NCBI GenBank assembly: GCA_002683195.1
Contig: NYSW01000026.1
Coordinates: forward strand, 6,752-54,307
Direction of reading: 5' to 3'
Source: Phycisphaerae bacterium
Lineage (GTDB): Bacteria > Planctomycetota > Phycisphaerae > Phycisphaerales > SM1A02
DNA: 47,556 bases
The notes under the pieces were generated by a model. It was given only the letters and a program-made list of their open reading frames with translations. It searched no databases and was not told where the DNA came from. The translations under genes and the position numbers were made by a program. Of this stretch, positions 33,608 through 42,580 are shown in pieces (positions within the stretch are counted from its first letter, which is position 1; each line of letters starts with the position of its first letter).

Positions 33608-36600
33608 CCGGCCCTCCAGGGAGCGGGTGGTGCACCGGTTCGAGCCTCATGCGCCCGCCGCGCCACCACCAGTTCCTGCCACAGTTCGGCCAGTGGGCGT
33701 TCCCCCAGCCGACCGATCGATCGTTCCCCCCGAAGATCGGTCTCCAACACCGGGATGGTGCCGTCACTCAAGATCGTCATCCTGGTCTCCGCCACGATGC
33801 GGTCTCGTCCGATCGGTGGATGCGTCGGGCTGAGCGGATCGGCCGGAATCCCTTGATCTTCCGGCCAGCGAACGGGACCGTCGATCACCGCGGTCCCCAG
33901 TCTTTGACGCCAACGCTCGAAGAATTCAGGAATCTCCCCGATGGTCTCCGCCCTGCGTTGAAGACGAGGCGCAATCCATGGCAACGACGTTCGAAGTTCG
34001 TTTGGAAGGTCGTCCAGATCTCCGAGCGCGGCTCGCTCCAGCACCAGGCGTTCCAGATTCCGCCGCGCCTGATCGAAGCCATCCGTTCCATGCATGGCGG
34101 CCCAGGTCGAAGCGGTCTCCGCGTCGAAATCGACCTCCACCACTTCGATCGGGGCTGCGATCAGCCGATCGATCGCATCATCCGAAGCGATCAGATCCGT
34201 CCTGATCCGAACCTGCCGCACGCCCGCGTCGATGGCGATTCGCGCGAAGACGTCGAATTCCGGATGTCGCATCGGATCACCCACCCCGTCGAACACCAGC
34301 ACCACGTCGCCGGGTCCCGAGATCTCCTCGACCAGCATTCGGAATCGGCGTTCGTCCATGGGTTCACGGGAGATGGTGCCGCCCGCGGGGATGCTCGGAC
34401 AGAATCCCGGTCGTTCGGTCCCGAGCTCGACCCTGATCACCGAAGGGGTTTCGATTCCTGAGTGGTTCGCGCCGGCCCGGACGCTCGACACGAGTTCGTA
34501 CAGGTCGGTTTCCGCGGCATTCTCCCGACTCAACATTTCTTCAAGCCGCGCGATCTGCCGCGGCGAATCAGGAATGAATCGGCCGACCGCATCCCGGATC
34601 GCCGCCGGCGCCACCACGCAGGATTCATTCACCACCGGATCACCTTCGGGGCGATCCGAGCGATATCCCAGGAGATGCCCGATCGATGCCCGGCGGCTGG
34701 TGGTCCCGGCGAAGGAACGCAGCAGTTCAGGAGTGACCAGGCAGCAACCGAGCCCGGGAGGAGCCTGGACGAAGACCAACGGCAGGCTCGGACGGTCACG
34801 ATGCCGGCGGACCACCTCATCCACCCCGAACTCTCCATCGATCGCGACCAGACACCAGTCCGGGCCCACGAGCACCGCGGCATCCGCCTGCAACGCGTCC
34901 ACCGCCTCGAGGATCGGACCGGGCGCCAGGATCTCGTCATAGACGGTCAATCCCTGAATCCCACCTCGCCACGCGGATGGAGCGTTGATCCGTGCCGCCC
35001 GAATCGCCTCCTGACCTTCACCGAAGACACCTCCCGCGAAACGGCGATACGTCACCGGAAGATCGATGCGGGACGGATCGACGAGCGATTCCACGTCGAA
35101 GGATCCGGGGACGAGCACCACGATCTCCGCGAGTTCGGTGCTGCGTCCCAATCTTTCCAGCGTCCGTTGCAGCAAGGCCCGGCCGCCGACGGGCTCGTCG
35201 ATCCGACGATGAATCCCGGTGCCGCCGAGCTCCGGATCCACGGGGACCACGGCGATCACACGACGGTCGCCATCCTGATCGCCGATCAATCCCGCCGCCC
35301 GCTCGAGGTCCGCTTCCGTCTGATCGGGCTCCGGTCGAATTCCGGTGTCGATCTGCGCCAGCGTTCGTTCGAGCATCCCGTGGAGAAGCGACGCCGCCTC
35401 GCCCATCCAATCGACGTTGACCACGTCCCGGTCGAGTTCGAGCCTCTGCCGGGCCAGCGGATCGCTGGAACGGTCGAGGGCGATCAGACGATCGGCGCGT
35501 CGACGCTTGTAGACCCCGATCTGATTCACCAGATCGGTGATCTTCCTCGCCCGGTCATGCGCCTCGACCACCTTGCGTGATTCGCCGAGTGCCTTGAAGT
35601 GTCGCTCCATGCGACGGGCGTCATCCTGGTCGTCGAGCATCCGCCGCAGGATTCCGCCCGCGCGAATCGAAGCCTGGCGGATCGTGTCGACCTCGCCCAT
35701 GATCGCGACCACATGTTCACGGATCGACGCGGCGTCGAGTCCGGGGTCGATGGCCTTCGGCAGCTCGACCGCCGGCGTGTCCGGCCCTGCTTCGGCCTGA
35801 ATCGTCTCCGCGAGGGTCGCGATTTCCGTCCGGGACTTTCGAACTCCACCTTCCGTGGCATCGATGACTCGAAGACCCCGACGTTCGTCTTCGAGGAAGA
35901 CGGTCTCGAATCGCCGCAGATAGGTGAGCATCTGAACGTCGGTGAAGATCCGCCGTCCATGTATGTCCTCTCGAGTCGACAGCATCCCCCGATGCCGGAC
36001 GATCCGCTCCCACTCCATGGTCTCGATGGTGTTGAAATCACCGAACTCGGGATTCCAGACGTCGTGAATCGCATTGCCCGGCGCGTAGTAAAGACCGTCG
36101 GTGAATCCCAGGTCCTGGCCGATCAGGGCCACCGGATCGCAGCCCATGTGCCGAGCGAGGGCATGGCAGAGATGAGCGACGGTGGCGCACGGCGGGAACG
36201 CCGTTCCCCCACGGGCATGGCTCCCCAGAATTCCGTCGATCTCCCTCGAGGGGATGCAGCGCACCCGACCCGGCCAGGCCTCGGGGACCACCGGGTTCAC
36301 TTTGGAATCGATCACCAGTTCGGTCTCTCGAATCGCCGAAGGATCGATCCCTTCGTAGAAGCGACGGGAGATCTCGTGATAATCGAGCGCGGTGACGTAG
36401 TGCGGGGCGATGCCCTTCGCCAACAACGGCTTCAGGGTGGTCTGGGTCGCGATGATCACGCAACGATCCCGCACTCCGGGTCGAGCCAGTTCGTCGATGT
36501 TTCGGCGCAGACTCGGACCGGCGCTCACCACCACGCCGAGCCGACCAGCCGCGATTCCGCGTAGATCCTCGACGCCCGCTCCCAGCGAGAATCGCGGAAG

Positions 36601-37275
36601 ATTCCCGAGCTGGTTCTCCAGCGTCCCGACACATCTGAGCAGGGTCGTGACGACGTTCATCCGTGCGTTGTCGACCAACTCACGGAGGGTCTGAGCGATC
36701 TGGCCTCCGAGACCACCGAGCCGGACCCGGCTCGCCGGATGCTCGATGATTCTGACGCCGAGCATGATGGTGCCTTCCGCACCAGCCAGTTTCGGCCCCA
36801 ACTCTCCCGCATCGGCCTGATCCGTGATGACGACCTGGGACTGCGACAGCCATGCCGTCGCATCGATCCGTGAAAACACCGCCCTCAGGAGCGACCGGTC
36901 CGGCTCCGCCACCAACACGATCCCTGACTGCCCGAGACGGCGGGCGAGTACTGCGACGTGCTGCCCGAGGCCGAACCCCACCACGGCCACCAGCCCGGTG
37001 GTGGTCGGATCGACCCCCTCGACCTGTCGGATCGTCTCCTCGCCCGGTCGTCGGGCACTGGCGAGTCGACGCCCCTGCCAGATCGCGGTCGGATGGCCAT
37101 CCTCCGCGACTTCGATGTCCAGAGGTTTGACCTCCGCGGCCAGAATGCGTTCCACCAGCTCCGGATCGCGGGGTCGGAACACCGCGAGGTTACGTTCGAG
37201 AACCGCATCGGACGGTGCCGGTCGGACGTCCATTCGGAGGTCGGAGGTTGTCAACGAAACGGTGGATTCGGACAT
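33604..37275 (-). CDS. Maf/DUF115 glycosyltransferase fused to SpsF-like and degenerate radical-SAM/SPASM regions
   Basis: 1223 residues, soluble. Residues about 1-600 look like a motility accessory factor (Maf/DUF115): VAVVGFGLGQHVAVLARRLG (about 96-115), VVVSAGPSLRRNIDELARPG (248-267) and PCATVAHLCHALARHMGCDP, then GQDLGFTDGLYYA. Maf proteins transfer nonulosonic acids to flagellin in other bacteria. Residues about 670-890 resemble SpsF-type nucleotidyltransferases (GGTGIHRRIDEPVGGRALLQ, then RTLERL), with the substrate-binding GSTRLPGK altered. Residues about 945-1215 follow the layout of radical-SAM/SPASM proteins (VFDGVGDPMRHPEFDVFARI; ILSDGTIPVLETD; IGRLGERPLAELW). At the cluster site, TERPGFCPSIP keeps only one of three cysteines, and SPASM cysteines are absent. 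The domain calls past 600 are by eye. Coupled to neuA. Confidence 0.8.
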   Translation of the reverse strand: MSESTVSLTTSDLRMDVRPAPSDAVLERNLAVFRPRDPELVERILAAEVKPLDIEVAEDGHPTAIWQGRRLASARRPGEETIRQVEGVDPTTTGLVAVVGFGLGQHVAVLARRLGQSGIVLVAEPDRSLLRAVFSRIDATAWLSQSQVVITDQADAGELGPKLAGAEGTIMLGVRIIEHPASRVRLGGLGGQIAQTLRELVDNARMNVVTTLLRCVGTLENQLGNLPRFSLGAGVEDLRGIAAGRLGVVVSAGPSLRRNIDELARPGVRDRCVIIATQTTLKPLLAKGIAPHYVTALDYHEISRRFYEGIDPSAIRETELVIDSKVNPVVPEAWPGRVRCIPSREIDGILGSHARGGTAFPPCATVAHLCHALARHMGCDPVALIGQDLGFTDGLYYAPGNAIHDVWNPEFGDFNTIETMEWERIVRHRGMLSTREDIHGRRIFTDVQMLTYLRRFETVFLEDERRGLRVIDATEGGVRKSRTEIATLAETIQAEAGPDTPAVELPKAIDPGLDAASIREHVVAIMGEVDTIRQASIRAGGILRRMLDDQDDARRMERHFKALGESRKVVEAHDRARKITDLVNQIGVYKRRRADRLIALDRSSDPLARQRLELDRDVVNVDWMGEAASLLHGMLERTLAQIDTGIRPEPDQTEADLERAAGLIGDQDGDRRVIAVVPVDPELGGTGIHRRIDEPVGGRALLQRTLERLGRSTELAEIVVLVPGSFDVESLVDPSRIDLPVTYRRFAGGVFGEGQEAIRAARINAPSAWRGGIQGLTVYDEILAPGPILEAVDALQADAAVLVGPDWCLVAIDGEFGVDEVVRRHRDRPSLPLVFVQAPPGLGCCLVTPELLRSFAGTTSRRASIGHLLGYRSDRPEGDPVVNESCVVAPAAIRDAVGRFIPDSPRQIARLEEMLSRENAAETDLYELVSSVRAGANHSGIETPSVIRVELGTERPGFCPSIPAGGTISREPMDERRFRMLVEEISGPGDVVLVFDGVGDPMRHPEFDVFARIAIDAGVRQVRIRTDLIASDDAIDRLIAAPIEVVEVDFDAETASTWAAMHGTDGFDQARRNLERLVLERAALGDLDDLPNELRTSLPWIAPRLQRRAETIGEIPEFFERWRQRLGTAVIDGPVRWPEDQGIPADPLSPTHPPIGRDRIVAETRMTILSDGTIPVLETDLRGERSIGRLGERPLAELWQELVVARRAHEARTGAPPAPWRAG

Positions 37276-37404
37276 GGATCGAGTCGGCCTGATGCCGCGG
37301 TTTGGAACCCTGATGAGTCGAAGGGTCTAGGCTGGAACGGATACGGACAGGTTCGTGCCCGTCCGGCCGTCGATCGTCGGGATCAATCGAAGGAGAGGAC
37401 CATC

Positions 37405-38013
37405 ATGCCACCCGAGGCTGGAACCGGAACGCTCACCCGCTGGGTCCTGGAGAACCCATGGCCGCTCTCCATCGCCCTGCTGCTTCTGGCGGCGGCGATC
37501 CTCATTCATGCGATCCGGCGCGATGACCGTCGCCCGATCAGATTCGCCGTCGGCGTGTTCGTGCTCGCGATCGGATGTCTGGCGACCGGTCTCCTGGTGG
37601 AGACGCGGGGCGAATCGGCGGAAGAGTCGACTCGGAAACTGGTCGCTGCCGCGGTGGATGGAAGAATCGAGGACATGATCGACCTCTTCGAGCCCGAAGC
37701 GACCCTGCATGTCGGTCGGGTCGAGACCCCCGGGTATCCCAGAAGCGAACTGGAAAGAAACCTCGAGGCCCTGCGATCCAGACAACGGATCGAAGAAAAC
37801 ATGGTCACTCGTCTGGATTCCGCCAATGGTCGCGAGGATTCGGTCTGGATCGACCTCGCCTGCATGACCCGGACCAACGGCAGTGGAGGATGGGTTCCAT
37901 CGCGTTGGATTCTCGAGTGGCGGATCAATGACACGACCGAACCCCGAATCCGATCGATCACGCTCCTGAACCTTGCCGGGCGGACACCCCGGGATGCCCG
38001 ATTCCTGCGTTGA
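37405..38013 (+). CDS. Two-helix membrane protein, NTF2-like domain possible
   Basis: 202 residues from the ATG at 37405, preceded by AGGAGAGG at six bases. Two membrane helices (about 18-36 and 45-65) precede a soluble domain (about 70-200). The soluble part, STRKLVAAAVDGRIEDMIDL followed by FEPEATLHVG, resembles a SnoaL/NTF2-like fold, a small cone-shaped domain used for binding or catalysis. No active-site motif is visible. Divergent from the large glycosyltransferase gene; 129 bases separate the starts. Function unknown. Confidence 0.7.
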   Translation: MPPEAGTGTLTRWVLENPWPLSIALLLLAAAILIHAIRRDDRRPIRFAVGVFVLAIGCLATGLLVETRGESAEESTRKLVAAAVDGRIEDMIDLFEPEATLHVGRVETPGYPRSELERNLEALRSRQRIEENMVTRLDSANGREDSVWIDLACMTRTNGSGGWVPSRWILEWRINDTTEPRIRSITLLNLAGRTPRDARFLR

Positions 38014-38039
38014 TCGCCGGCGGGGGTGCGAACGACGCA

Positions 38040-40763
38040 TCATGGCTCGACCACCGCAGTGGCCTTCTCGCCACCATCCGGCTCCGCCCCGCCGAAGATC
38101 GGCAGTCGGACCGCGACTCCTTCCGGGCCGTCGATCTCACGAACCTGAATCCTGACGTCGGTGCCGGCGAGGCGATCCAGTCCGGCCTTCAGATGCATGA
38201 GACGAACCCGACGTTCCCCGGGAAGCAGGCCGGTGAGGATTCTTCGCTCCCGACCGATCCGCCAGGCCGAAGTGGTGATCTCCACGTCCATCGGACGATC
38301 CCCGATGTTCTCCAGGGTCACCGCGACGATGATCGGGGCCCGCCTCGGATCGTCGGATCGCGCAAGATCCCAATCCGCTTCCAGCTGCAGCAGTGAACTG
38401 TCGACCTCCAGATCAAGGGAGATCGGGACCCGGGCGCCGGAGCCATCAGCGATCTGGACCTCACCGTTGATGACCTGCCGCCCCAGCGAAGGGGGACCGG
38501 ACCATCGAAGGGTCACCGGAACCCTCGCGAGACCGAACGCCTCCACCTTGAAACTCGGAGAAGCCGGCTCGAACGTCCAACCCCGTGGCGGTTCCAGTCT
38601 TATCCGGCCCTCGATCCCCTGCCCGATCGGATTTTCGAAAAGGATCTCGATCGCATGCTCTTCTCGACCGGTCGAAACCCGTCCGGGTGTGAATTCCGCG
38701 GATCCAGCGATCCATACCGGCAATGGATCGGCCTTCAGAATGGCCCGAGGCGTCGAGGTGACCCGAACCGCGACCAGTCCATCAACCGGCCTGATTCGCT
38801 CGATGCGACCATCAAGATCGAGCACTTCGACCTCGCCATTTCCGACCGGAAGCATGATCGTCTCGGCCCGGTCGACCTGATCGCTGAAGATCACCAGAAT
38901 CGGACCTCGTTCGTCGTTGGCGACGAAACACCGACTGGTCGATCCGACCGGGATCTCCCCCACCGGCCGTCGCCCACCGAGGATCGGGGAAAGGCCGGTC
39001 CAGGCGAGCATGGTGGCATCGGGTCCCTCTTCATGACTCCAGGGGGTCAGGATTCGTTCGGCGCCGGACGCCCAGGAATTGATGATCCGCCGTGCCGCTT
39101 CGTCGACTCGATCCCGCGGCCGCCAGTTCATGGGTGGGGGTTCGAGTCGAACCGTCGCACCTTCAAGCAACCCTTCGGTGATCGACTCGAAGGATCGCGA
39201 AGAGAACCACGGGTCACTGGTCAAGTAATGCTCGTCTCCGCCCCACGGCCCATCGAGTTCGACCGGTCGAGAGAGCAGAAGCAAGGGATCCGCCACGTAC
39301 TCGTCGGCGAGTTGGCGCAGCAACGCGGGCGCCGGTGATGGAGTCGGGCCTCCGGCGATTCTCCAACGAGAAATCGACGTGCCGAGCCGAAGCATCCAAT
39401 CCCTGATCGCATTCCGCCAGATGTCCTCTGAATCCTCGGTCAAAGCCGCCCGCACCGCCTCCGGCTCCACCCGGGCCAGCTCCGCGAGCCCCCCGTGCAG
39501 TCGATCGATGGCCAGCATGACCTCGCGGTTTGCAAACCGCTGTCGATCGAGGATCGAACGGAGAGGCTGGACGCCTTCCAAGCTCGGCCGGTCATCGGTA
39601 TCGACCGGCCAGATCGGAAACTCGATCACACCCGGGTCGAGGGATTGCAGTGATTCTTCGAGCGCTCCGAGGGCTTCGGGCGTCCAACCGGCGAGCGAGA
39701 CCCCGAGTCGTGGCACATCGTTGGAGCGGGAGTAGGAAGAAGCCGGCAGCACGATCATGCTGACGGATTTCCGCTCATTGGGTCCTCCGCCTTCAATCGC
39801 GAGCTCGGCTTCGAACCATCCGGGCGCCTTCGGCGTGAAGCCGAGTTCGAAACGACGATCACCTTCAACCTCGATCCGGCGTCGCTCGACCACGACTCCG
39901 TCGAGATCACGAACCTTGAAGATCGCCGGAATGCGATCTCGAAACGGATCATCGACGATCGCGGACAAGACCACCGGTCGGCCATCGCGATGAAAGCCAC
40001 CGGGATCCCGATTCACCAGTCTCAGCCGGGGAGCCCGGCTGATTCGAAGGTCATCGAACCAGGCCTTGCCATCCACATCCTCCACCCGGACTCTCGACAC
40101 TCGACCACCCAGCACGTCGTCTTCCTGATCGAATCCGGGTTGGACCACCTGGAGGGAAAGGAACAGCCGTGGGTTCCGGACCTCGTCGTATCGGGCTCCT
40201 CCGGTGTCGACCTCGATGACGGTCTGCATCCAACCGTCGTGGATCGGCCCCCGGCGTCCGACCAGCAGCTCGACCGTCGCTTCCGCGATCGGATCCTCTG
40301 AATCGGTGGTTTCGCTGATCAGTTTCATCTGATCGCCGTCGACGATGCGAAGTTCCAGTCTGGCTTCCGCGTGATCCAGGCCCTCGGTCCGAATCCAACC
40401 GGAGACTCGATAATCAGCGCTGGATTCAAGCGGGATCGCCGCCTCCGGCAGCATGCGATACGAGATCGATCCGCCTTCGAGTTCGAGCCGAAGACTCGAG
40501 TCGCCCCCATGGCTGACGGATTCATCAACCATGGCATCGAAGAAGAGACCTCGTCGCGGAAGCCCCGGGGCCTGCTCGAAGACATGAGACCAGTCGGTGG
40601 TCGCGCGTTCCTCGAAGCCGATCTGCCGGACCACTCTCGCATCATCGTCAACCGTGACCACCGGCTCGGCGAGGGCGACACACGGCGGTAACAGCAGGGC
40701 GGCGCACCACGCCCCCAACCGGCGGGTGAGACCTCGTGCTCCCGGATTCGGATCCCGGGTCAT
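38040..40763 (-). CDS. Large secreted beta-sandwich protein, unknown function
   Basis: 907 residues from the ATG at 40763 (MTRDPNPGARGLTRRLGAWC), giving a signal peptide that would be cleaved after ALA/EP. A first carbohydrate-binding-like jelly roll spans about 50-260 (SSLRLELEGGSISYRM; ADYRVSGWIRTEGLDHAEAR). The middle (about 345-620) could be a TIM-barrel-like segment (PRLGVSLAGWTPEALGALEE). The C-terminal part has a NEW3/NPCBM-like fold (GRIRLEPPRGWTFEPASPSF), as in some glycoside hydrolases. No catalytic acid pair could be assigned, so enzyme activity is unproven. An upstream in-frame extension to 41072 overlaps the divergent gene and is rejected. Confidence 0.7.
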   Translation of the reverse strand: MTRDPNPGARGLTRRLGAWCAALLLPPCVALAEPVVTVDDDARVVRQIGFEERATTDWSHVFEQAPGLPRRGLFFDAMVDESVSHGGDSSLRLELEGGSISYRMLPEAAIPLESSADYRVSGWIRTEGLDHAEARLELRIVDGDQMKLISETTDSEDPIAEATVELLVGRRGPIHDGWMQTVIEVDTGGARYDEVRNPRLFLSLQVVQPGFDQEDDVLGGRVSRVRVEDVDGKAWFDDLRISRAPRLRLVNRDPGGFHRDGRPVVLSAIVDDPFRDRIPAIFKVRDLDGVVVERRRIEVEGDRRFELGFTPKAPGWFEAELAIEGGGPNERKSVSMIVLPASSYSRSNDVPRLGVSLAGWTPEALGALEESLQSLDPGVIEFPIWPVDTDDRPSLEGVQPLRSILDRQRFANREVMLAIDRLHGGLAELARVEPEAVRAALTEDSEDIWRNAIRDWMLRLGTSISRWRIAGGPTPSPAPALLRQLADEYVADPLLLLSRPVELDGPWGGDEHYLTSDPWFSSRSFESITEGLLEGATVRLEPPPMNWRPRDRVDEAARRIINSWASGAERILTPWSHEEGPDATMLAWTGLSPILGGRRPVGEIPVGSTSRCFVANDERGPILVIFSDQVDRAETIMLPVGNGEVEVLDLDGRIERIRPVDGLVAVRVTSTPRAILKADPLPVWIAGSAEFTPGRVSTGREEHAIEILFENPIGQGIEGRIRLEPPRGWTFEPASPSFKVEAFGLARVPVTLRWSGPPSLGRQVINGEVQIADGSGARVPISLDLEVDSSLLQLEADWDLARSDDPRRAPIIVAVTLENIGDRPMDVEITTSAWRIGRERRILTGLLPGERRVRLMHLKAGLDRLAGTDVRIQVREIDGPEGVAVRLPIFGGAEPDGGEKATAVVEP

Positions 40764-40851
40764 CGTCCTGCTTGTTCCGGTACACATCGGCACTGGGTCG
40801 ATATCGGCGGTTTTCGCACGTTCGAGCCAATCTCGGGCCGATGTTTCCCGG

Positions 40852-41631
40852 ATGAGCGACCGAAGATCCATGCTCCGTGGTGTCCTCCTACCCAATCCAA
40901 CGGCCATGGCCGCCGCTGCGTTTCGCATCAGTGCCATGGTCGTGGTGGTCGGTGGCGTACTCATCGGCGGGTTTGCCTGGTGGGCTCTGGACAAGGAATC
41001 GAGGCTCCGGACCGAAATTGCGGCTTTGGAGACGAAAATGGCGGCTGAAATCGCCGTCCGCGAAGCGGCCATCGAACGATTGGGGCGAGATCGCCGGATC
41101 GCCAGGCTCGAAGTCCTCGATCAGGAGGAAGGGGCCTCCGGAGAAGACCCGCGGACCACCCTCCTTTTCATCGAAATGGACGATCAAGGAAGAGAACTCG
41201 GGCGTCGAGAGATGAACTTCCCCGGGGAAGTGGTTCATCTGGACGCCTGGACGGCCCGATTTCCGACCGAACAGGTCGCCACGGGGGATGATCCCTTCCG
41301 AGACCGAACCCTCGTCCTTCTACGCCGGATCTACTCTGACGCCATGCCTCCCCGGGACGGCATCCCGATCGACACCCCGGGGGGCGTGCCCGACGGGTAC
41401 GCCGGAACAGATCAGGCTCGATTCGAGCAGGCCATCTGGAGTCGTTTCTGGGAAATCGCCACCGATCCCGAGGCCGCCCGGGCCGCCGGCGTTCGCGTCG
41501 CCCAGGGCGAGGCCGTCTACAAGCCCATGCGACCCGGCGAGGTCTACGAACTACGAGTCGAAGCCGTCGGCGGAATGACCCTGATACCGATCGAACGCCG
41601 CGCCGATGCGGCGTTCAGCGAGCCCTTCTGA
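40852..41631 (+). CDS. Membrane-anchored coiled-coil protein, unknown
   Basis: 259 residues from the ATG at 40852 (MSDRRSMLRGVLLPNPTAMA); the ATG at 40870 is an alternative. One membrane helix at about 29-48 (SAMVVVVGGVLIGGFAWWAL), then a short coiled coil (ESRLRTEIAALETKMAAEIA, continuing with VREAAIERLGRD). The rest is a soluble domain with PRTTLLFIEMDDQGRELG and PMRPGEVYELRVEAVGGMTL. No family recognised. Divergent from the 907-residue protein with 88 bases between starts. Confidence 0.7.
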   Translation: MSDRRSMLRGVLLPNPTAMAAAAFRISAMVVVVGGVLIGGFAWWALDKESRLRTEIAALETKMAAEIAVREAAIERLGRDRRIARLEVLDQEEGASGEDPRTTLLFIEMDDQGRELGRREMNFPGEVVHLDAWTARFPTEQVATGDDPFRDRTLVLLRRIYSDAMPPRDGIPIDTPGGVPDGYAGTDQARFEQAIWSRFWEIATDPEAARAAGVRVAQGEAVYKPMRPGEVYELRVEAVGGMTLIPIERRADAAFSEPF

Positions 41632-41644
41632 AACCCTCTGGCAG

Positions 41645-41650
41645 TATCCT
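41645..41650 (+). promoter_or_regulatory. Possible -10 element of the CsgG-like lipoprotein gene
   Basis: TATCCT lies six bases before the ATG at 41657, with no Shine-Dalgarno site between. It is only 14 bases past the stop of the previous gene, so the gene could also be read from upstream. Confidence 0.35.
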
Positions 41651-41656
41651 CCCGGA

Positions 41657-42580
41657 ATGCCTCGATGGATCAAAATCTACACGCTCCTCCTCGCCGTCCT
41701 CCCCCATCTCCTGCTGGGAGGATGCGCGAGCCCTTCGATCGAGATCGGAGTGACCACCCGGGCCGAGCGATATCTGGATTTCGGCGATCCGAATGAGCTG
41801 CTCCTCGCGGAACCGCCACGATGTGCCGTGCTTCCCTCGCTCTCGAGTGCCAATCACGGACGCGCGATCGTGGTCGACATGGCGTTGGACAAGGCTTTCA
41901 GGGTGGACTACCGGCCATTCAGCCTGCTCCCGCAGGACAAGAAGGCGGAGGTGTTCACCGTGGTGTCGCACGAGGAAGTGGCCCGTCGAACCGTGCGAAA
42001 AGGGAAGACCGAAGAGCTTCAGAAGATCTACGCGAGCATCGATCCCACCGGCATTCCGGATCCGAAGGCCCTCGCGGAGATCGCCCGCATCCTCGAGGTC
42101 GAGTATCTCCTGCTTCCCCGGCTGATCTCCCTCAGCACCGACAATGCCAGCCGATTCACCTTCACCGGCCTGACCTTCATCAGGACCGGTTGGATCTCGG
42201 CCGAGAGTTCACTTCAACTCTGGCACGGTCCGAGCGGCGAGCTCGCCTGGCAAACCACCGGGCAGGGATCGCTCACCGCGGAAAACGTCGTGGGCATCTC
42301 ACCACCCGCGCAATCCGTCCTCGACGGGCTTCTCACCACGCTGGTCGGTGACCTGGTGACCGGACGGGACTCCTCCGTGGTCAGCGGAAAGATCGACGCC
42401 CCCCCTTCGGCGAACCCGACCAACGTCACGGTCAACAACAACACCGTCACGACCGTCACGTCGAGCACCACGCCGAGTTCGACTCCGACCCGCACCGAGG
42501 ACCCGCTCGATTATTCCGTCGACCCCGTCAACGAGACTCCGGATCCCGGAGCCACCAAGTCCAACCAGCCGAACCAATGA
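41657..42580 (+). CDS. Lipoprotein, possibly CsgG/LpoB-like
   Basis: 307 residues from the ATG at 41657 (MPRWIKIYTLLLAVLPHLLL), with a lipobox LGGC (Cys about 23). The central segment (RCAVLPSLSSANHGRAIVVD; IPDPKALAEIARILEVEYLL) has the spacing of CsgG/LpoB-type fold proteins, in which a small periplasmic alpha/beta domain senses or recruits partners. The C-terminal 55 residues are low-complexity Asn/Thr/Ser/Pro (TNVTVNNNTVTTVTSSTTPS). The stop overlaps the threonine aldolase start (ATGA). The family call is by eye. Confidence 0.6.
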   Translation: MPRWIKIYTLLLAVLPHLLLGGCASPSIEIGVTTRAERYLDFGDPNELLLAEPPRCAVLPSLSSANHGRAIVVDMALDKAFRVDYRPFSLLPQDKKAEVFTVVSHEEVARRTVRKGKTEELQKIYASIDPTGIPDPKALAEIARILEVEYLLLPRLISLSTDNASRFTFTGLTFIRTGWISAESSLQLWHGPSGELAWQTTGQGSLTAENVVGISPPAQSVLDGLLTTLVGDLVTGRDSSVVSGKIDAPPSANPTNVTVNNNTVTTVTSSTTPSSTPTRTEDPLDYSVDPVNETPDPGATKSNQPNQ

